The position numbers and the translations under genes were made by a program. The notes beneath the pieces are model-generated. The model searched no databases. It saw only the letters and a list, made by a program, of their open reading frames with translations, and was not told the DNA's origin. This document shows, one piece after another, positions 8,447 to 17,605 of a stretch of DNA of 35,161 nucleotides. Every line of letters begins with the position of its first letter. Within the stretch, counting starts at the first letter, position 1. This stretch comes from Cereibacter johrii (GTDB lineage Bacteria > Pseudomonadota > Alphaproteobacteria > Rhodobacterales > Rhodobacteraceae): NCBI RefSeq assembly GCF_001720585.1, contig NZ_MABH01000140.1, positions 1 through 35,161 of the forward strand, in the 5' to 3' direction.

Positions 8447-9739
8447 ATGGGGCGCAGCGCCGACAGCTACGATCGGGCGCTCTGGTGGGGCGCGAGCGAC
8501 GAGCCCGCGCTCGCCGGGCCGCCGCTGCGCGGGACGACGGACACGGATGTGGCCATCGTGGGCGGCGGCTTCACCGGCCTCGCCGCCGCGCTGCATCTGG
8601 CCGAGGCGGGGCTTGCGCCGCTCGTGCTCGAGGCCCGGCATGTGGGCTTCGGCGCTTCGGGGCGCAACGGCGGGCAGGTCATTCCGGGGCTGAAATACGA
8701 CCCCGAGGCCCTTTTGCAGAAGTTCGGGCCCGACCGGGGCCGGGCGCTGATCGACCTCGTGGGCGGGGCGGCCGATACGGTCTTCGATCTGATCGAGCGC
8801 CACCGGATCCGCTGCGCCCCGCGGCGCGCGGGCTGGATCCAGGCCGCCCATTCCGAGCGCGCGCTGCCGGCGGTTCTGAACCGGGCCCGCCAGTGGCAGG
8901 AGCGGGGGGTCGGCGTCTCGATCCTCTCGCGCGACGAGATCGCCGCGCGCACCGGCACCAGCCTCTATCACGGCGGCTGGCACGATCCGCGCGCGGGCGG
9001 GCTCAATCCGCTGGCCTATGCGCGGGGCCTCGGGCGCGCGGCCATTGCCGCGGGCGCACATCTCCATGAGGAGAGCCCCGCACTCTCCCTCACCCGCAAG
9101 GGCGCGGGATGGGAGATCCGCACGCCCGAGGGGCTCGTGCGCGCGAGGCGGGTGCTCATCGCGACCAACGCCTATGGGGAAGGGCTTCTCCCCGGTCTCG
9201 CCCAGAGCATCCTGCCCGTGCAGAGCATGCTGGTCGCCACCGCGCCCCTGCCCGAAGACCTGCGCGCCCGGCTGATGCCGGGGGGCGTGGTCCTGTCCGA
9301 GACCCGCAAGCTCGCCTTCTACATGCGCCAGTCCGACGACGGGCGGCTGGTTCTCGGCGGTCGCGGGGCGGTGGGGCCGATGGAGGACGGTCGCCTGATG
9401 GCCGCCCTCGAGGCGGGGCTCGCGCGGATCTTCCCCGAGGCCGCGCGCTTCGGGATCGCGCAGCGCTGGTCGGGGCAGCTGGCGCTGACCCTGGACGGGC
9501 TGCCGCATCTGCACGCGCCCGAGCCGGGGCTGCAGGTGCTGCTGGGCTACAACGGCCGCGGTATCGCGCTCGCGACCGCGCTCGGGCGGATGGTGGCGAA
9601 CCATCTCGCCTTGGGCGAGGAGCCGGTCTTTCCGGTAACGCCGCTCAGGCCGCTCGCCTGGCACCGGCTGCGCGAGCCGGTGATGAATGCCGGGATCCGC
9701 TGGTACTGGCTGAAGGACAGGATGGGATTTGCCTCATGA
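8447..9739 (+). CDS. FAD-dependent oxidoreductase, DAO family (PuuB-like)
   Basis: 430 residues. A Rossmann dinucleotide-binding motif lies at ~residues 30-52 (VAIVGGGFTGLAAALHLAEAG), followed by the DAO signature GFGASGRNGGQVIPGLKYD. The C-terminal LLGYNGRGIALATALGRMVA also contacts FAD in this family. The closest group is the gamma-glutamylputrescine/glycine-type oxidases, which oxidise amines or amino acids to imines with O2. PuuB-type oxidases are classically controlled by XRE-cupin (PuuR-like) repressors, which fits the divergent regulator. It starts 1 bp after the hyuB stop and overlaps the next gene (ATGA). The substrate is unknown. Confidence 0.8.
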   Translation: MGRSADSYDRALWWGASDEPALAGPPLRGTTDTDVAIVGGGFTGLAAALHLAEAGLAPLVLEARHVGFGASGRNGGQVIPGLKYDPEALLQKFGPDRGRALIDLVGGAADTVFDLIERHRIRCAPRRAGWIQAAHSERALPAVLNRARQWQERGVGVSILSRDEIAARTGTSLYHGGWHDPRAGGLNPLAYARGLGRAAIAAGAHLHEESPALSLTRKGAGWEIRTPEGLVRARRVLIATNAYGEGLLPGLAQSILPVQSMLVATAPLPEDLRARLMPGGVVLSETRKLAFYMRQSDDGRLVLGGRGAVGPMEDGRLMAALEAGLARIFPEAARFGIAQRWSGQLALTLDGLPHLHAPEPGLQVLLGYNGRGIALATALGRMVANHLALGEEPVFPVTPLRPLAWHRLREPVMNAGIRWYWLKDRMGFAS

Positions 9740-10461
9740 CCGACGCGACTCTTGTGCCGCCGGCCGCGACGGGCCTCACCGTTTTCGACCTTCGCGAGGT
9801 GCCCGCAGCCGGAGAGACCGGCGCGGGCTTCCTCGGCCAGCGGCTCGCCGTGAGCCATCACACGGGCTGGGGCTTCTGGCGCGCCTCGGGCGCGGAGACG
9901 GCCGGCACCCACGAGAGCGGCGGATGGCACCTCGTCGTCCTCCTCCTCGAGGGCACGCTCGGGCTGCGGGGCAGGGGCCTCGAGGTGAGTCTTGCCGCGG
10001 GCGATATCGCGCTGATCGCGCCGGGCGTGCGGTTCGACTGGACGGCGGGCCCGGGCGCGCGCTGGATCGTCAACGGCCGGGCAGGCGGGGCCTCGGCCAC
10101 TTTCACGCCCGCCATAGCCCGGATCGACCGGGAGGCGCCTCAGGAACCCTCGGCGCCGCCCGCGGCGGATCTGCTGCTGGGCCCGGTGCCCTCCTGCACC
10201 AAGCGGACATTGGCGGCGAGCGGGGACGGCAGCTGGTCGGCGGGGCTCTGGAGCGCCACCCCCTTCGAGCGCCGGCCGGTGCGCTACGGCTATTACGAGC
10301 TGATGCAGCTCCATGACGGGGCCGTCACCGTCTTCGACGCGGCGGGGCACGAGCGGACCTTCGGGCCGGGCGCCGTCTTCCTGATGCCCGAGGGCACCAC
10401 CGCGGGATGGCGCTCGACCGTGCCCGTCCGCAAGTTCTGGAGCATCCTCACCCCCGAGTGA
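9736..10461 (+). CDS. Bicupin-like protein (DUF861/cupin_3 C-terminal half)
   Basis: 241 residues with two cupin-like halves. The N-terminal half has GWHLVVLLLEGTLGLRG and AAGDIALIAPGVRFDW. The C-terminal half (~residues 175-240) resembles the EutQ/DUF861 cupins found in ureidoglycine and ethanolamine metabolism (GYYELMQLHDGAVTVFD, FGPGAVFLMPEGTTAGWRS, VRKFWSI). There is no HTH, so it is more likely a small-molecule binding or isomerase/hydrolase-type enzyme than a regulator. The ATG overlaps the oxidase stop (ATGA), so translation is coupled. A role in processing the product of the FAD oxidase is inferred from position. Confidence 0.7.
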   Translation: MTDATLVPPAATGLTVFDLREVPAAGETGAGFLGQRLAVSHHTGWGFWRASGAETAGTHESGGWHLVVLLLEGTLGLRGRGLEVSLAAGDIALIAPGVRFDWTAGPGARWIVNGRAGGASATFTPAIARIDREAPQEPSAPPAADLLLGPVPSCTKRTLAASGDGSWSAGLWSATPFERRPVRYGYYELMQLHDGAVTVFDAAGHERTFGPGAVFLMPEGTTAGWRSTVPVRKFWSILTPE

Positions 10462-10464
10462 CCT

Positions 10465-10488
10465 TCCCGCCGCCCCCGGGCGGCGGGA
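10465..10488 (+). terminator. Strong intercistronic hairpin ahead of dctP
   Basis: CCCGCCGCCC (10466-10475) pairs perfectly with GGGCGGCGGG (10478-10487), and a closing T-A pair makes 11 bp. No T-tract follows. It is better read as an mRNA-processing or stabilising hairpin, or a partial terminator, than as a full intrinsic terminator. Confidence 0.6.
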
Positions 10489-10546
10489 CACCGACAAGAT
10501 CGCCCGGTCAACGGGCAAGACCCCCAGCCAACAAGGAGCACGAGAG

Positions 10547-11671
10547 ATGAAGAGACTGACCGCTCTTGCCGGCGCGAGCCTGCTCGGCCTTCTGGCCGCC
10601 ACACCGATCCTCGCGGAGGAGATCACCGCGAGCATCTGGTTCCCCGACACCCATCCGCTCACGCGCGACGGCTATGTGCCGCTGGCCAGGGAGCTCGAGG
10701 AGCGGTCGGACGGCAGCCTGACGATGAAGCTCTATACCGGCACGGCGCTCCTGCCGCCGGTGGCCCACCTCTCCGGCCTGACCGACGGGCTGGTGCAGAT
10801 GACCTATCATGCGGGCACCTACACCCCTTCGGACCTGCCCGAGGACAATGTCATCGCCACGCTCGCCATCGGGCTGAAGGATCCGATCACCGCCCTTTTC
10901 GCGGTGAACGACTTCTACACCTCGGACCCCGAGATGAAGGCCATGTTCGACCGGCACGGCATCGTGTTCCTCGGCGCCATGTCCTCGCCGCTCTACGAGA
11001 TGATGTGCACGCGCGAGATCACCACGCTCGAGCAGATCAAGGGCGCCAAGCTGCGGATGCCCTCGACCATCCACACTGCCTTCGCCAATTCTGTGGGGGC
11101 GGCCTCGGTCAATGTGCCGTCGGCCGACATGTTCTCGGGGCTGGAGAAGGGCCAGCTCGACTGCGCGATCAACTCTCTGAACGATCTGAAGTCGCGCTCG
11201 CTCTGGGATGTGGCGAAATTCGCGACCCGTCTGCCGGTGGGTCCCTACTATGCGGGCTGGCAATATGCGATCGACGCCGACACCTGGAACGGGCTCAGCG
11301 ACGAGCATCGCGCGCTTCTGATGGATGCGGTGGCTGGCAATACGGTCGATGTGTCGCTGGCCTTCCAGGCGGCGGTCGACGATGCGCTCTCCGAGGCGGA
11401 GGCCCATGGCGTGACCGTGCTCGATCCCGCGCCCGAACTGTCGAACGCGCTCGACACGTTCGTGGCCGAGAACATGGACCGGCTGATCGAGGAGACGGGC
11501 ACCCAGCGGGGCGTGGCCGAGCCGAAGGCGCTGGCCGACCGCTTCATGGCGACCTACGCCAAGTGGGACGAGCGTCTGGCCGACATTCCGCGCGACGATG
11601 CCGAGGCCCTGCGCAAGGTGATGCGCGAGGATCTCTATTCCGGCATCGACCTCGCCAGCTACGGCAGATGA
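10547..11671 (+). CDS. dctP: TRAP transporter substrate-binding protein, DctP family
   Basis: 374 residues. An N-terminal Sec signal peptide (MKRLTALAGASLLGLLAATP, cleavage near residue 24 at ILA-EE) is followed by a DctP domain. Family marks include SIWFPDTHPLTRDGY at the mature N-terminus and the selectivity-region pattern LEQIKGAKLRMPST with Arg near residue 170, the residue that usually pairs with a substrate carboxylate. It acts in the periplasm and delivers substrate to DctQM. The ribosome-binding site AAGGAG lies at 10531-10536. Hairpins stand on both sides of the gene. The ligand is probably a carboxylate that feeds the HyuAB/oxidase enzymes, inferred from operon membership. Confidence 0.85.
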   Translation: MKRLTALAGASLLGLLAATPILAEEITASIWFPDTHPLTRDGYVPLARELEERSDGSLTMKLYTGTALLPPVAHLSGLTDGLVQMTYHAGTYTPSDLPEDNVIATLAIGLKDPITALFAVNDFYTSDPEMKAMFDRHGIVFLGAMSSPLYEMMCTREITTLEQIKGAKLRMPSTIHTAFANSVGAASVNVPSADMFSGLEKGQLDCAINSLNDLKSRSLWDVAKFATRLPVGPYYAGWQYAIDADTWNGLSDEHRALLMDAVAGNTVDVSLAFQAAVDDALSEAEAHGVTVLDPAPELSNALDTFVAENMDRLIEETGTQRGVAEPKALADRFMATYAKWDERLADIPRDDAEALRKVMREDLYSGIDLASYGR

Positions 11672-11676
11672 GGATC

Positions 11677-11709
11677 GGGCGCCGCATCGGAGCTTCCGCT
11701 GCGGCGCCC
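11677..11709 (+). terminator. Long hairpin between dctP and dctQ
   Basis: GGGCGCCGCA (11677-11686) pairs perfectly with TGCGGCGCCC (11700-11709). Inside it, after a single T/C mismatch, CGGA (11688-11691) pairs with TCCG (11695-11698) around a 3-nt loop, giving a 14-bp-paired structure. It starts 5 bp after the dctP stop. Such stem-loops often protect the 3' end of binding-protein mRNA and lower expression of the membrane subunits. There is no T-tract. Confidence 0.6.
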
Positions 11710-11729
11710 CCTGCGCGGGGAACGCCACG

Positions 11730-12248
11730 ATGATCGAAAGACTCCTCTATCGTATGTCGCGCCTCCTGATGCTGGTGGCCAGCGTCGGGCTGATCCTGAT
11801 GATGGTCCAGACCGTGGTGGACGTGATCGCGGACAATTTCTTCGGAAAACCCATCGCGGGAAACCTCGAGATCATCTCGGTCTATCACATGGTGCTCGTG
11901 GTCTTCCTGCCCATCGCCATGGTGGAATGGAAGCACGAGAACATTCAGGTGGACCTCTTCTATCTGATGATGCCGCCCTGGGCGCAGCGCGCCTCGCTGG
12001 CCTTCGGCTATCTGATCTGCGCGATCTTCTTCGCCATCCTCGCGCGGCAGACCTGGATCGACGCGGTGGCCTCGTGGCGCAAGAACGAGCTGATGATGGC
12101 GGCCGTCTATGTCCTCGTCTGGCCGGCCAAATTCATCCTGCCCGTGGGCTTCGGCGCGATCACCCTCGTCTGCCTGCGCCATTTCCTGAGGTCCTTCACC
12201 GCGCCGCTCTCGAGCTTCGCCCCCGAAACCACCGAAACCCATGTGTGA
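11730..12248 (+). CDS. dctQ: TRAP transporter small membrane subunit, DctQ family
   Basis: 172 residues with about four transmembrane segments, normal for DctQ. The first helix has LLMLVASVGLILMMVQTVVDVI, and EIISVYHMVLVVFLPIAMVEWKHENI matches the conserved core where the subunit contacts DctM. It lies 58 bp after dctP, beyond the hairpin, and 9 bp before dctM. It is needed for Na+-coupled uptake but does not itself determine substrate. Confidence 0.85.
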   Translation: MIERLLYRMSRLLMLVASVGLILMMVQTVVDVIADNFFGKPIAGNLEIISVYHMVLVVFLPIAMVEWKHENIQVDLFYLMMPPWAQRASLAFGYLICAIFFAILARQTWIDAVASWRKNELMMAAVYVLVWPAKFILPVGFGAITLVCLRHFLRSFTAPLSSFAPETTETHV

Positions 12249-12257
12249 GCGCGAACC

Positions 12258-13565
12258 ATGAGCAACGTCGCCATAGGCTTCACCGGGATCGGCATCGGCC
12301 TGATCCTCCTCGCCCTCCGGGTCCAGATCGGCGTGGCGCTGGGTCTCGTCTCCTTCGTGGGCATCGGCATCCTGCTCAGCTGGCGGGCCGCCTGGGGCAT
12401 CGTCACCGCGATTCCGTTCAACTTCGTGGGCGACTGGAATCTGACCGCGATCCCCATGTTCCTCCTGATGGGGTTCGTGGCCTCCGAGGCGGGGCTCTCG
12501 AGCGGGCTCTTCCGCGCCATGCGGATCCTTCTGTCCTGGCTGCCGGGCGGGCTTGCGGTCTCGAGCGTGGGGGCCAATGCCGTGCTGGCCGCCGCCTCGG
12601 GGTCGTCGGTCGCGACCGCCTCGGCCTTCGCGCGCATCGCCACGCCCGAGATGCTGCGCTACGGCTATCACCCGGGCCTCGCCACGGGCGTGATCGCGGC
12701 CGCGGGGACGCTCGGTGCGCTGATCCCGCCTTCGATCCTGATGGTGCTCTACGGCTATCTGGCCGAGGTCTCGATCGCCCAGCTCTTCGCGGCGGGGATC
12801 GTTCCGGGCATCCTCACCGCTCTCGCCTTCTCGATCATGATCGTGGTGCGCTGCCTTCTGAACCCGCGCCTTGCGCCGAAGATCGAGGACCGCTTCACCC
12901 GCGCCGAGAAGTTCGCGGCCTTTCAGGAGACCTGGCCGCTGCCGGTCATCATCCTCGGCGTGCTCTGCGGGATCTTCATGGGCTTCTTCACCCCGACCGC
13001 GGCCGGGGCCATCGGCGCGGCGCTGGCGATCCTGCTGGGCCTCGTGCGCGGGAAGATCGACTTCGCCGTCATGAAGCGGGCGACCGAGGCCACGCTGATG
13101 TCGACCGCCTCGATCTTCCTCGTCATCATCGGCACCTCGCTGCTCGGCAAGTTCATGGCGATCTCGGGGGTGCCGGCCTATGCAGCCTCGCTTCTGGTCG
13201 AGTTCGGCACCACCGAACTCATGGTGCTCCTTGCCGTGAGCCTTCTCTACATCTTCCTCGGCATGTTCCTCGATTCCATGGGGATCCTGCTTCTGACCAT
13301 GCCGATCATCCTGCCCATGGCGCGCGAGGCGGGGCTCGATCTGATCTTCTTCGGCATCATCCTCGTGAAGCTGCTCGAGATCGGCCTGCTGACCCCGCCG
13401 GTCGGGCTCAACGTCTATATCATCAAGGGCGCGCTCGGAGACCGGGTGTCGCTCACGACGATCTTCAAGGGCGTGGGCTGGTTCATCGCCGTCGATCTGG
13501 TGCTGCTCGCGATCCTCATCGAATGGCCCGTGCTTGTGACCGGCCTGCCGAGCCTGATGTTCTAG
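12258..13565 (+). CDS. dctM: TRAP transporter large membrane subunit, DctM family
   Basis: 435 residues with roughly a dozen hydrophobic segments. Diagnostic stretches include GDWNLTAIPMFLLMGFVASEAG, AAASGSSVATASAFARIATPEM and AAAGTLGALIPPSILMVLYGYL. The C-terminal part has PVGLNVYIIKGALGDRV. It is the transport-competent subunit that couples Na+ flow to substrate import. It is the last gene of the operon and is followed by a hairpin. Confidence 0.9.
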   Translation: MSNVAIGFTGIGIGLILLALRVQIGVALGLVSFVGIGILLSWRAAWGIVTAIPFNFVGDWNLTAIPMFLLMGFVASEAGLSSGLFRAMRILLSWLPGGLAVSSVGANAVLAAASGSSVATASAFARIATPEMLRYGYHPGLATGVIAAAGTLGALIPPSILMVLYGYLAEVSIAQLFAAGIVPGILTALAFSIMIVVRCLLNPRLAPKIEDRFTRAEKFAAFQETWPLPVIILGVLCGIFMGFFTPTAAGAIGAALAILLGLVRGKIDFAVMKRATEATLMSTASIFLVIIGTSLLGKFMAISGVPAYAASLLVEFGTTELMVLLAVSLLYIFLGMFLDSMGILLLTMPIILPMAREAGLDLIFFGIILVKLLEIGLLTPPVGLNVYIIKGALGDRVSLTTIFKGVGWFIAVDLVLLAILIEWPVLVTGLPSLMF

Positions 13566-13573
13566 CGGCGACC

Positions 13574-13603
13574 GGCCCCTGCTCCGCACGGCGGGCAGGG
13601 GCC
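13574..13603 (+). terminator. Hairpin ending the hyu-dct operon
   Basis: GGCCCCTGC (13574-13582) pairs perfectly with GCAGGGGCC (13595-13603), 9 bp after the dctM stop. Only a TT follows, so termination may be weak or factor-assisted. The position fits the operon end. Confidence 0.5.
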
Positions 13604-13926
13604 TTCCGCAGCCCGGGGGGCAGGACAGACCCGAGGCTGCCGGCCCCGCCGCGCCTCGGGCGTCCGGGTGAGCGGGACCGTAACCCCGGACTGACCGATC
13701 GGCCTGCCTCCCGAGGATCGCGAGGCCGCGGGCTCCTGCGCCTTCGTCCCCAAGGGCCGGCAAAGCTCAGGGTCGTCGGCGCCGTCTCCTCGTGGCGCGC
13801 CGCGACGGCGCAGAGGCATCGCCGGCAGAGAAGCACCCGGCCTCTGTCCGGGCGCCGGAGCAGTCCTCTGCAGAGAGAGAAGACCGGCGCGCCCGGGATA
13901 ATCTGTCTGGAATTCATGGGGAAGGA
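13604..13926. other. Gene-free interval between dctM and tRNA-Thr
   Basis: About 320 bp with no gene I can support on either strand. The frames crossing it are Arg/Pro/Ser-rich, and one of them runs straight into the tRNA, so they are chance frames of GC-rich DNA. No convincing terminator for the tRNA was seen. Confidence 0.5.
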
Positions 13927-14001
<75 letters not shown>

Positions 14002-14043
14002 GCCGGTGCCGCGGCGTCGGGTGCCGCCTTCGGGCGTGGCGGG

Positions 14044-14072
14044 GGATTAGACGCAATCGGATCGCCGTGCAA
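14044..14072 (-). promoter_or_regulatory. Promoter of tRNA-Thr
   Basis: On the minus strand TTGCAC (14072-14067) and TAATCC (14049-14044) are separated by 17 bp, about 40 bp upstream of the mature tRNA 5' end. The position and spacing fit a sigma-70-type tRNA promoter with a short 5' leader. Confidence 0.5.
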
Positions 14073-14116
14073 GGGTCAACTGGACGCTTTTTTGCCGCTG
14101 CGCTACGAAAGGTGCC

Positions 14117-14311
14117 ATGAGCGGAAAGGCAAAGGATCAGGCGTCGAAGGACGCGGAAGGCGGCAAGGCTCCGCCGGGGCCCAGGGGACCTGCGGCAGAG
14201 AGCCGCGAAGACCGGTTGAAGGCGGCGCTGAAGGCCAATATGGCCCGGCGGAAGGCACAGGCGAAGGCGCGCGCGGCCCGCGAGGCGGGGCCCGGGGACG
14301 CGCCGGAATGA
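14117..14311 (+). CDS. Small basic conserved protein upstream of murA
   Basis: 64 residues, strongly charged. The N-terminal half is Gly/Pro/Lys-rich and apparently disordered; the C-terminal half is a predicted Lys/Arg/Ala helix containing [25 protein letters not shown] lies 5 nt upstream of the ATG, and murA begins 10 bp after the stop, so the two are an operon. I recall similar short Ala/Arg-helix proteins ahead of murA in other Rhodobacterales, which supports a real gene. No function is known to me; binding to nucleic acid or an acidic surface is possible from its charge. Confidence 0.65.
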   Translation: MSGKAKDQASKDAEGGKAPPGPRGPAAESREDRLKAALKANMARRKAQAKARAAREAGPGDAPE

Positions 14312-14321
14312 GGGCGGGCGG

Positions 14322-15589
<1,268 letters not shown>

Positions 15590-15590
<1 letters not shown>

Positions 15591-16069
15591 TGGCGGATGC
15601 GCGGTTCGAAGACGCCGGAGGGGAGGCGCCGCTCTATCTCGGCGCGGAGACGCCCGAGGATCTGGGGGTGATCTCGGCCTTGGTGCAGGATGCGGTCCTG
15701 CCTGCGGGCGAGATGCGCTGGCTGCCGCGCAAGCGGCGGTTCGCGCTGCTGCTGAACCGGTTCCGCTGGGAGGACCGCGAGGCGGCCGAGCGCGACCGGC
15801 GGCCCTACGAGCGGGTGCAGTCGGTGCTGGCCATCGATGGGGTGCTGTCGGTGCGGACGCAGGGGTTCGACCGGTCGGATGCGGATCTCGTCCTGTCGCT
15901 CCTGTCGGTCGAGTTCGAGCCCGGGGCCGACGGGGGCGGGCGGATCCTTCTGGTGCTGGCGGGCGACGGGGCGGTGGCGCTCGAGGTCGAGGCGCTGGAG
16001 GTGGTGCTGCGCGACGTGACGCGGCCATATGCGGCGCCTTCGGGACGGGTGCCCGACCATCGCGACTGA
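15590..16069 (+). CDS. DUF2948 family protein
   Basis: 159 residues of the alphaproteobacterial DUF2948 family. Recognisable blocks are DLGVISALVQDAVLPAGEMRWLPRKRRFALLLNRFRWE near the N-terminus and DLVLSLLSVEF followed by a Gly-rich turn and VEALEVVLRDV near the C-terminus. It has no signal peptide or membrane segment. The start overlaps the murA stop (TGATG), so translation is coupled. Its place between murA and hisD is typical of the group. The function is unknown. Confidence 0.85.
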
Positions 16070-16098
16070 CGGGCCCAGGGGCTGCGGGACGAAAAGGC

Positions 16099-16173
16099 GG
16101 GGGGCTGTCTGCCCCCCGGGGCCCGGCCCTAGGGCCGGTCCCTCCCCCCGAGGATATTTGGACAGAGTGAAAG
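16099..16173 (+). repeat. Dispersed intergenic element, copy 1 (hairpins plus GGATATTTGGAC...TGAAAG)
   Basis: A GGGGGGC/GCCCCCC hairpin (16099-16117) and a CCGGCCCTAGGGCCGG palindrome (16123-16138) are followed by an AT-rich tail, GGATATTTGGACAGAGTGAA, at 16152-16171. A near-identical tail after another GC hairpin occurs at 34383-34407. I recall similar hairpin-plus-tail elements in intergenic DNA of other Rhodobacterales. It lies past the DUF2948 stop and may act as a terminator or RNA-processing element. Confidence 0.6.
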
Positions 16174-16245
16174 AGGGGGCGGGCGCGGCGGTCGGGCCCG
16201 CGCCGTCTCGTGCGAAAGTGTCACTCCGCGGGGGCAGGGCGGCGC

Positions 16246-16274
16246 TTGAGACGAGGGGGGATGCGCGCTAAGGG
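16246..16274 (+). promoter_or_regulatory. Weak candidate promoter of hisD
   Basis: TTGAGA (16246-16251) and TAAGGG (16269-16274) lie 17 bp apart, 24 bp upstream of the hisD ATG. The -35 box is good and the -10 box is poor, so the call is tentative. Confidence 0.25.
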
Positions 16275-16297
16275 AGGCGCACGCAAGGAGGTCCGTC

Positions 16298-17602
16298 ATG
16301 CCCCAGTTTCTCGACACTCGTCGGTCCGGCTTCGAGGCGGATTTCACCGCGCTGCTCGGCATGAAGCGCGAGGACAGCCCCGATGTCGATGCGGTCGTGG
16401 CCGGGATCATCGCCGATGTGCGGGCGCGCGGGGATGCGGCCGTGATCGAGCTGACCGCGCGGTTCGACCGGCTGGAGCTGACGCCCGAACGGCTCGCCTT
16501 CTCGGAGGCGGAGATCGAGGCGGAGATCGCGAAGGTGTCTGCCGAGGACCGTGCCGCGCTGGAACTCGCGGCCGAGCGGATCCGGGCCTATCACGCGCGC
16601 CAGATGCCGGAGGATGCGCGCTGGACCGATGCGGCCGGCGCCGAGCTCGGCTGGCGCTGGGGGCCCATCGCCTCGGCCGGGCTCTATGTGCCGGGGGGGC
16701 TCGCTTCCTATCCTTCCTCGGTGCTGATGAATGCGATCCCCGCCAAGGTCGCGGGGGTGGAGCGGCTGGTCGTGGCCTGTCCGACGCCCGGCGGGGTGGT
16801 CAATCCGCTGGTGCTGCTGGCCGCGCGGCTGGCGGGCGTGGATGCCGTCTACCGGATCGGCGGCGCGCAGGCGGTGGCGGCGCTGGCCCATGGCACCGAG
16901 ACGATCCGGCCGGTCGACAAGATCACCGGCCCCGGCAATGCCTATGTGGCGGCGGCCAAGCGGCGGGTCTTCGGCCGGGTGGGGATCGACATGATCGCGG
17001 GCCCCTCCGAGATCCTCGTGATCGCGGAAGGCGCGGTCGATCCCGACTGGATCGCGCTCGACCTGCTGAGCCAGGCCGAGCATGACGAGAGCGCCCAGTC
17101 GATCCTCGTCACGCCCGACGAGGAGCTCGGCCGGGCGGTGGTGCGGGCGGTCGAGGCGCGGCTCGAGACGCTCGAGCGGCGGGCGATCGCGGGCGCCTCG
17201 TGGCGCGACTACGGGGCGGTGATCGTGACGCGCGATCTGGACGAGGCGGCGGCGCTGTCGGACCGGGTGGCGCCCGAGCATCTCGAACTGTGCGTGGCCG
17301 ATCCCGAGGCGCTGGCCGCGAGGATCCGTCATGCGGGGGCGATCTTTCTCGGCGCCTGGACGCCCGAGGCGATCGGCGACTATGTGGGCGGGCCGAACCA
17401 TGTGCTGCCCACCGCCCGCTCGGCGCGCTTCTCGAGCGGGCTGTCGGTGATGGATTTCCTCAAGCGCACCACGCTGGCCCGGATGACGCCCGCGGCGCTG
17501 CGCGCCATGGGCCCCGCCGCCGAGCGGCTGGCCATCTCGGAGAGCCTCGAGGCGCACGGCCTGTCGGTCCGCGCCCGGCTCGACCGGCTGAACGAGGGCT
17601 GA
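16298..17602 (+). CDS. hisD: Histidinol dehydrogenase
   Basis: 434 residues, full length. HisD catalyses the last two steps of histidine synthesis, oxidising L-histidinol to L-histidine with two NAD+ and a bound Zn2+. Clear family blocks are VPGGLASYPSSVLMNAIPAKVAGV, YRIGGAQAVAALAHGTETI, VDKITGPGNAYVAAAKRRVFG, AEHDESAQSILVT and the catalytic APEHLEL (Glu-His pair). AAGGAGGT lies 9 nt before the ATG. It is followed after 3 bp by the UPF0262 gene, as in other Rhodobacterales. Confidence 0.97.
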   Translation: MPQFLDTRRSGFEADFTALLGMKREDSPDVDAVVAGIIADVRARGDAAVIELTARFDRLELTPERLAFSEAEIEAEIAKVSAEDRAALELAAERIRAYHARQMPEDARWTDAAGAELGWRWGPIASAGLYVPGGLASYPSSVLMNAIPAKVAGVERLVVACPTPGGVVNPLVLLAARLAGVDAVYRIGGAQAVAALAHGTETIRPVDKITGPGNAYVAAAKRRVFGRVGIDMIAGPSEILVIAEGAVDPDWIALDLLSQAEHDESAQSILVTPDEELGRAVVRAVEARLETLERRAIAGASWRDYGAVIVTRDLDEAAALSDRVAPEHLELCVADPEALAARIRHAGAIFLGAWTPEAIGDYVGGPNHVLPTARSARFSSGLSVMDFLKRTTLARMTPAALRAMGPAAERLAISESLEAHGLSVRARLDRLNEG

Positions 17603-17605
17603 GAG

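Noticed and set aside
11544-13763. A 739-codon minus-strand frame opposite dctQ and dctM
   Set aside because: It is rich in Asp, His, Gly and Arg, has no motif, and lies fully opposite two well-supported membrane protein genes.
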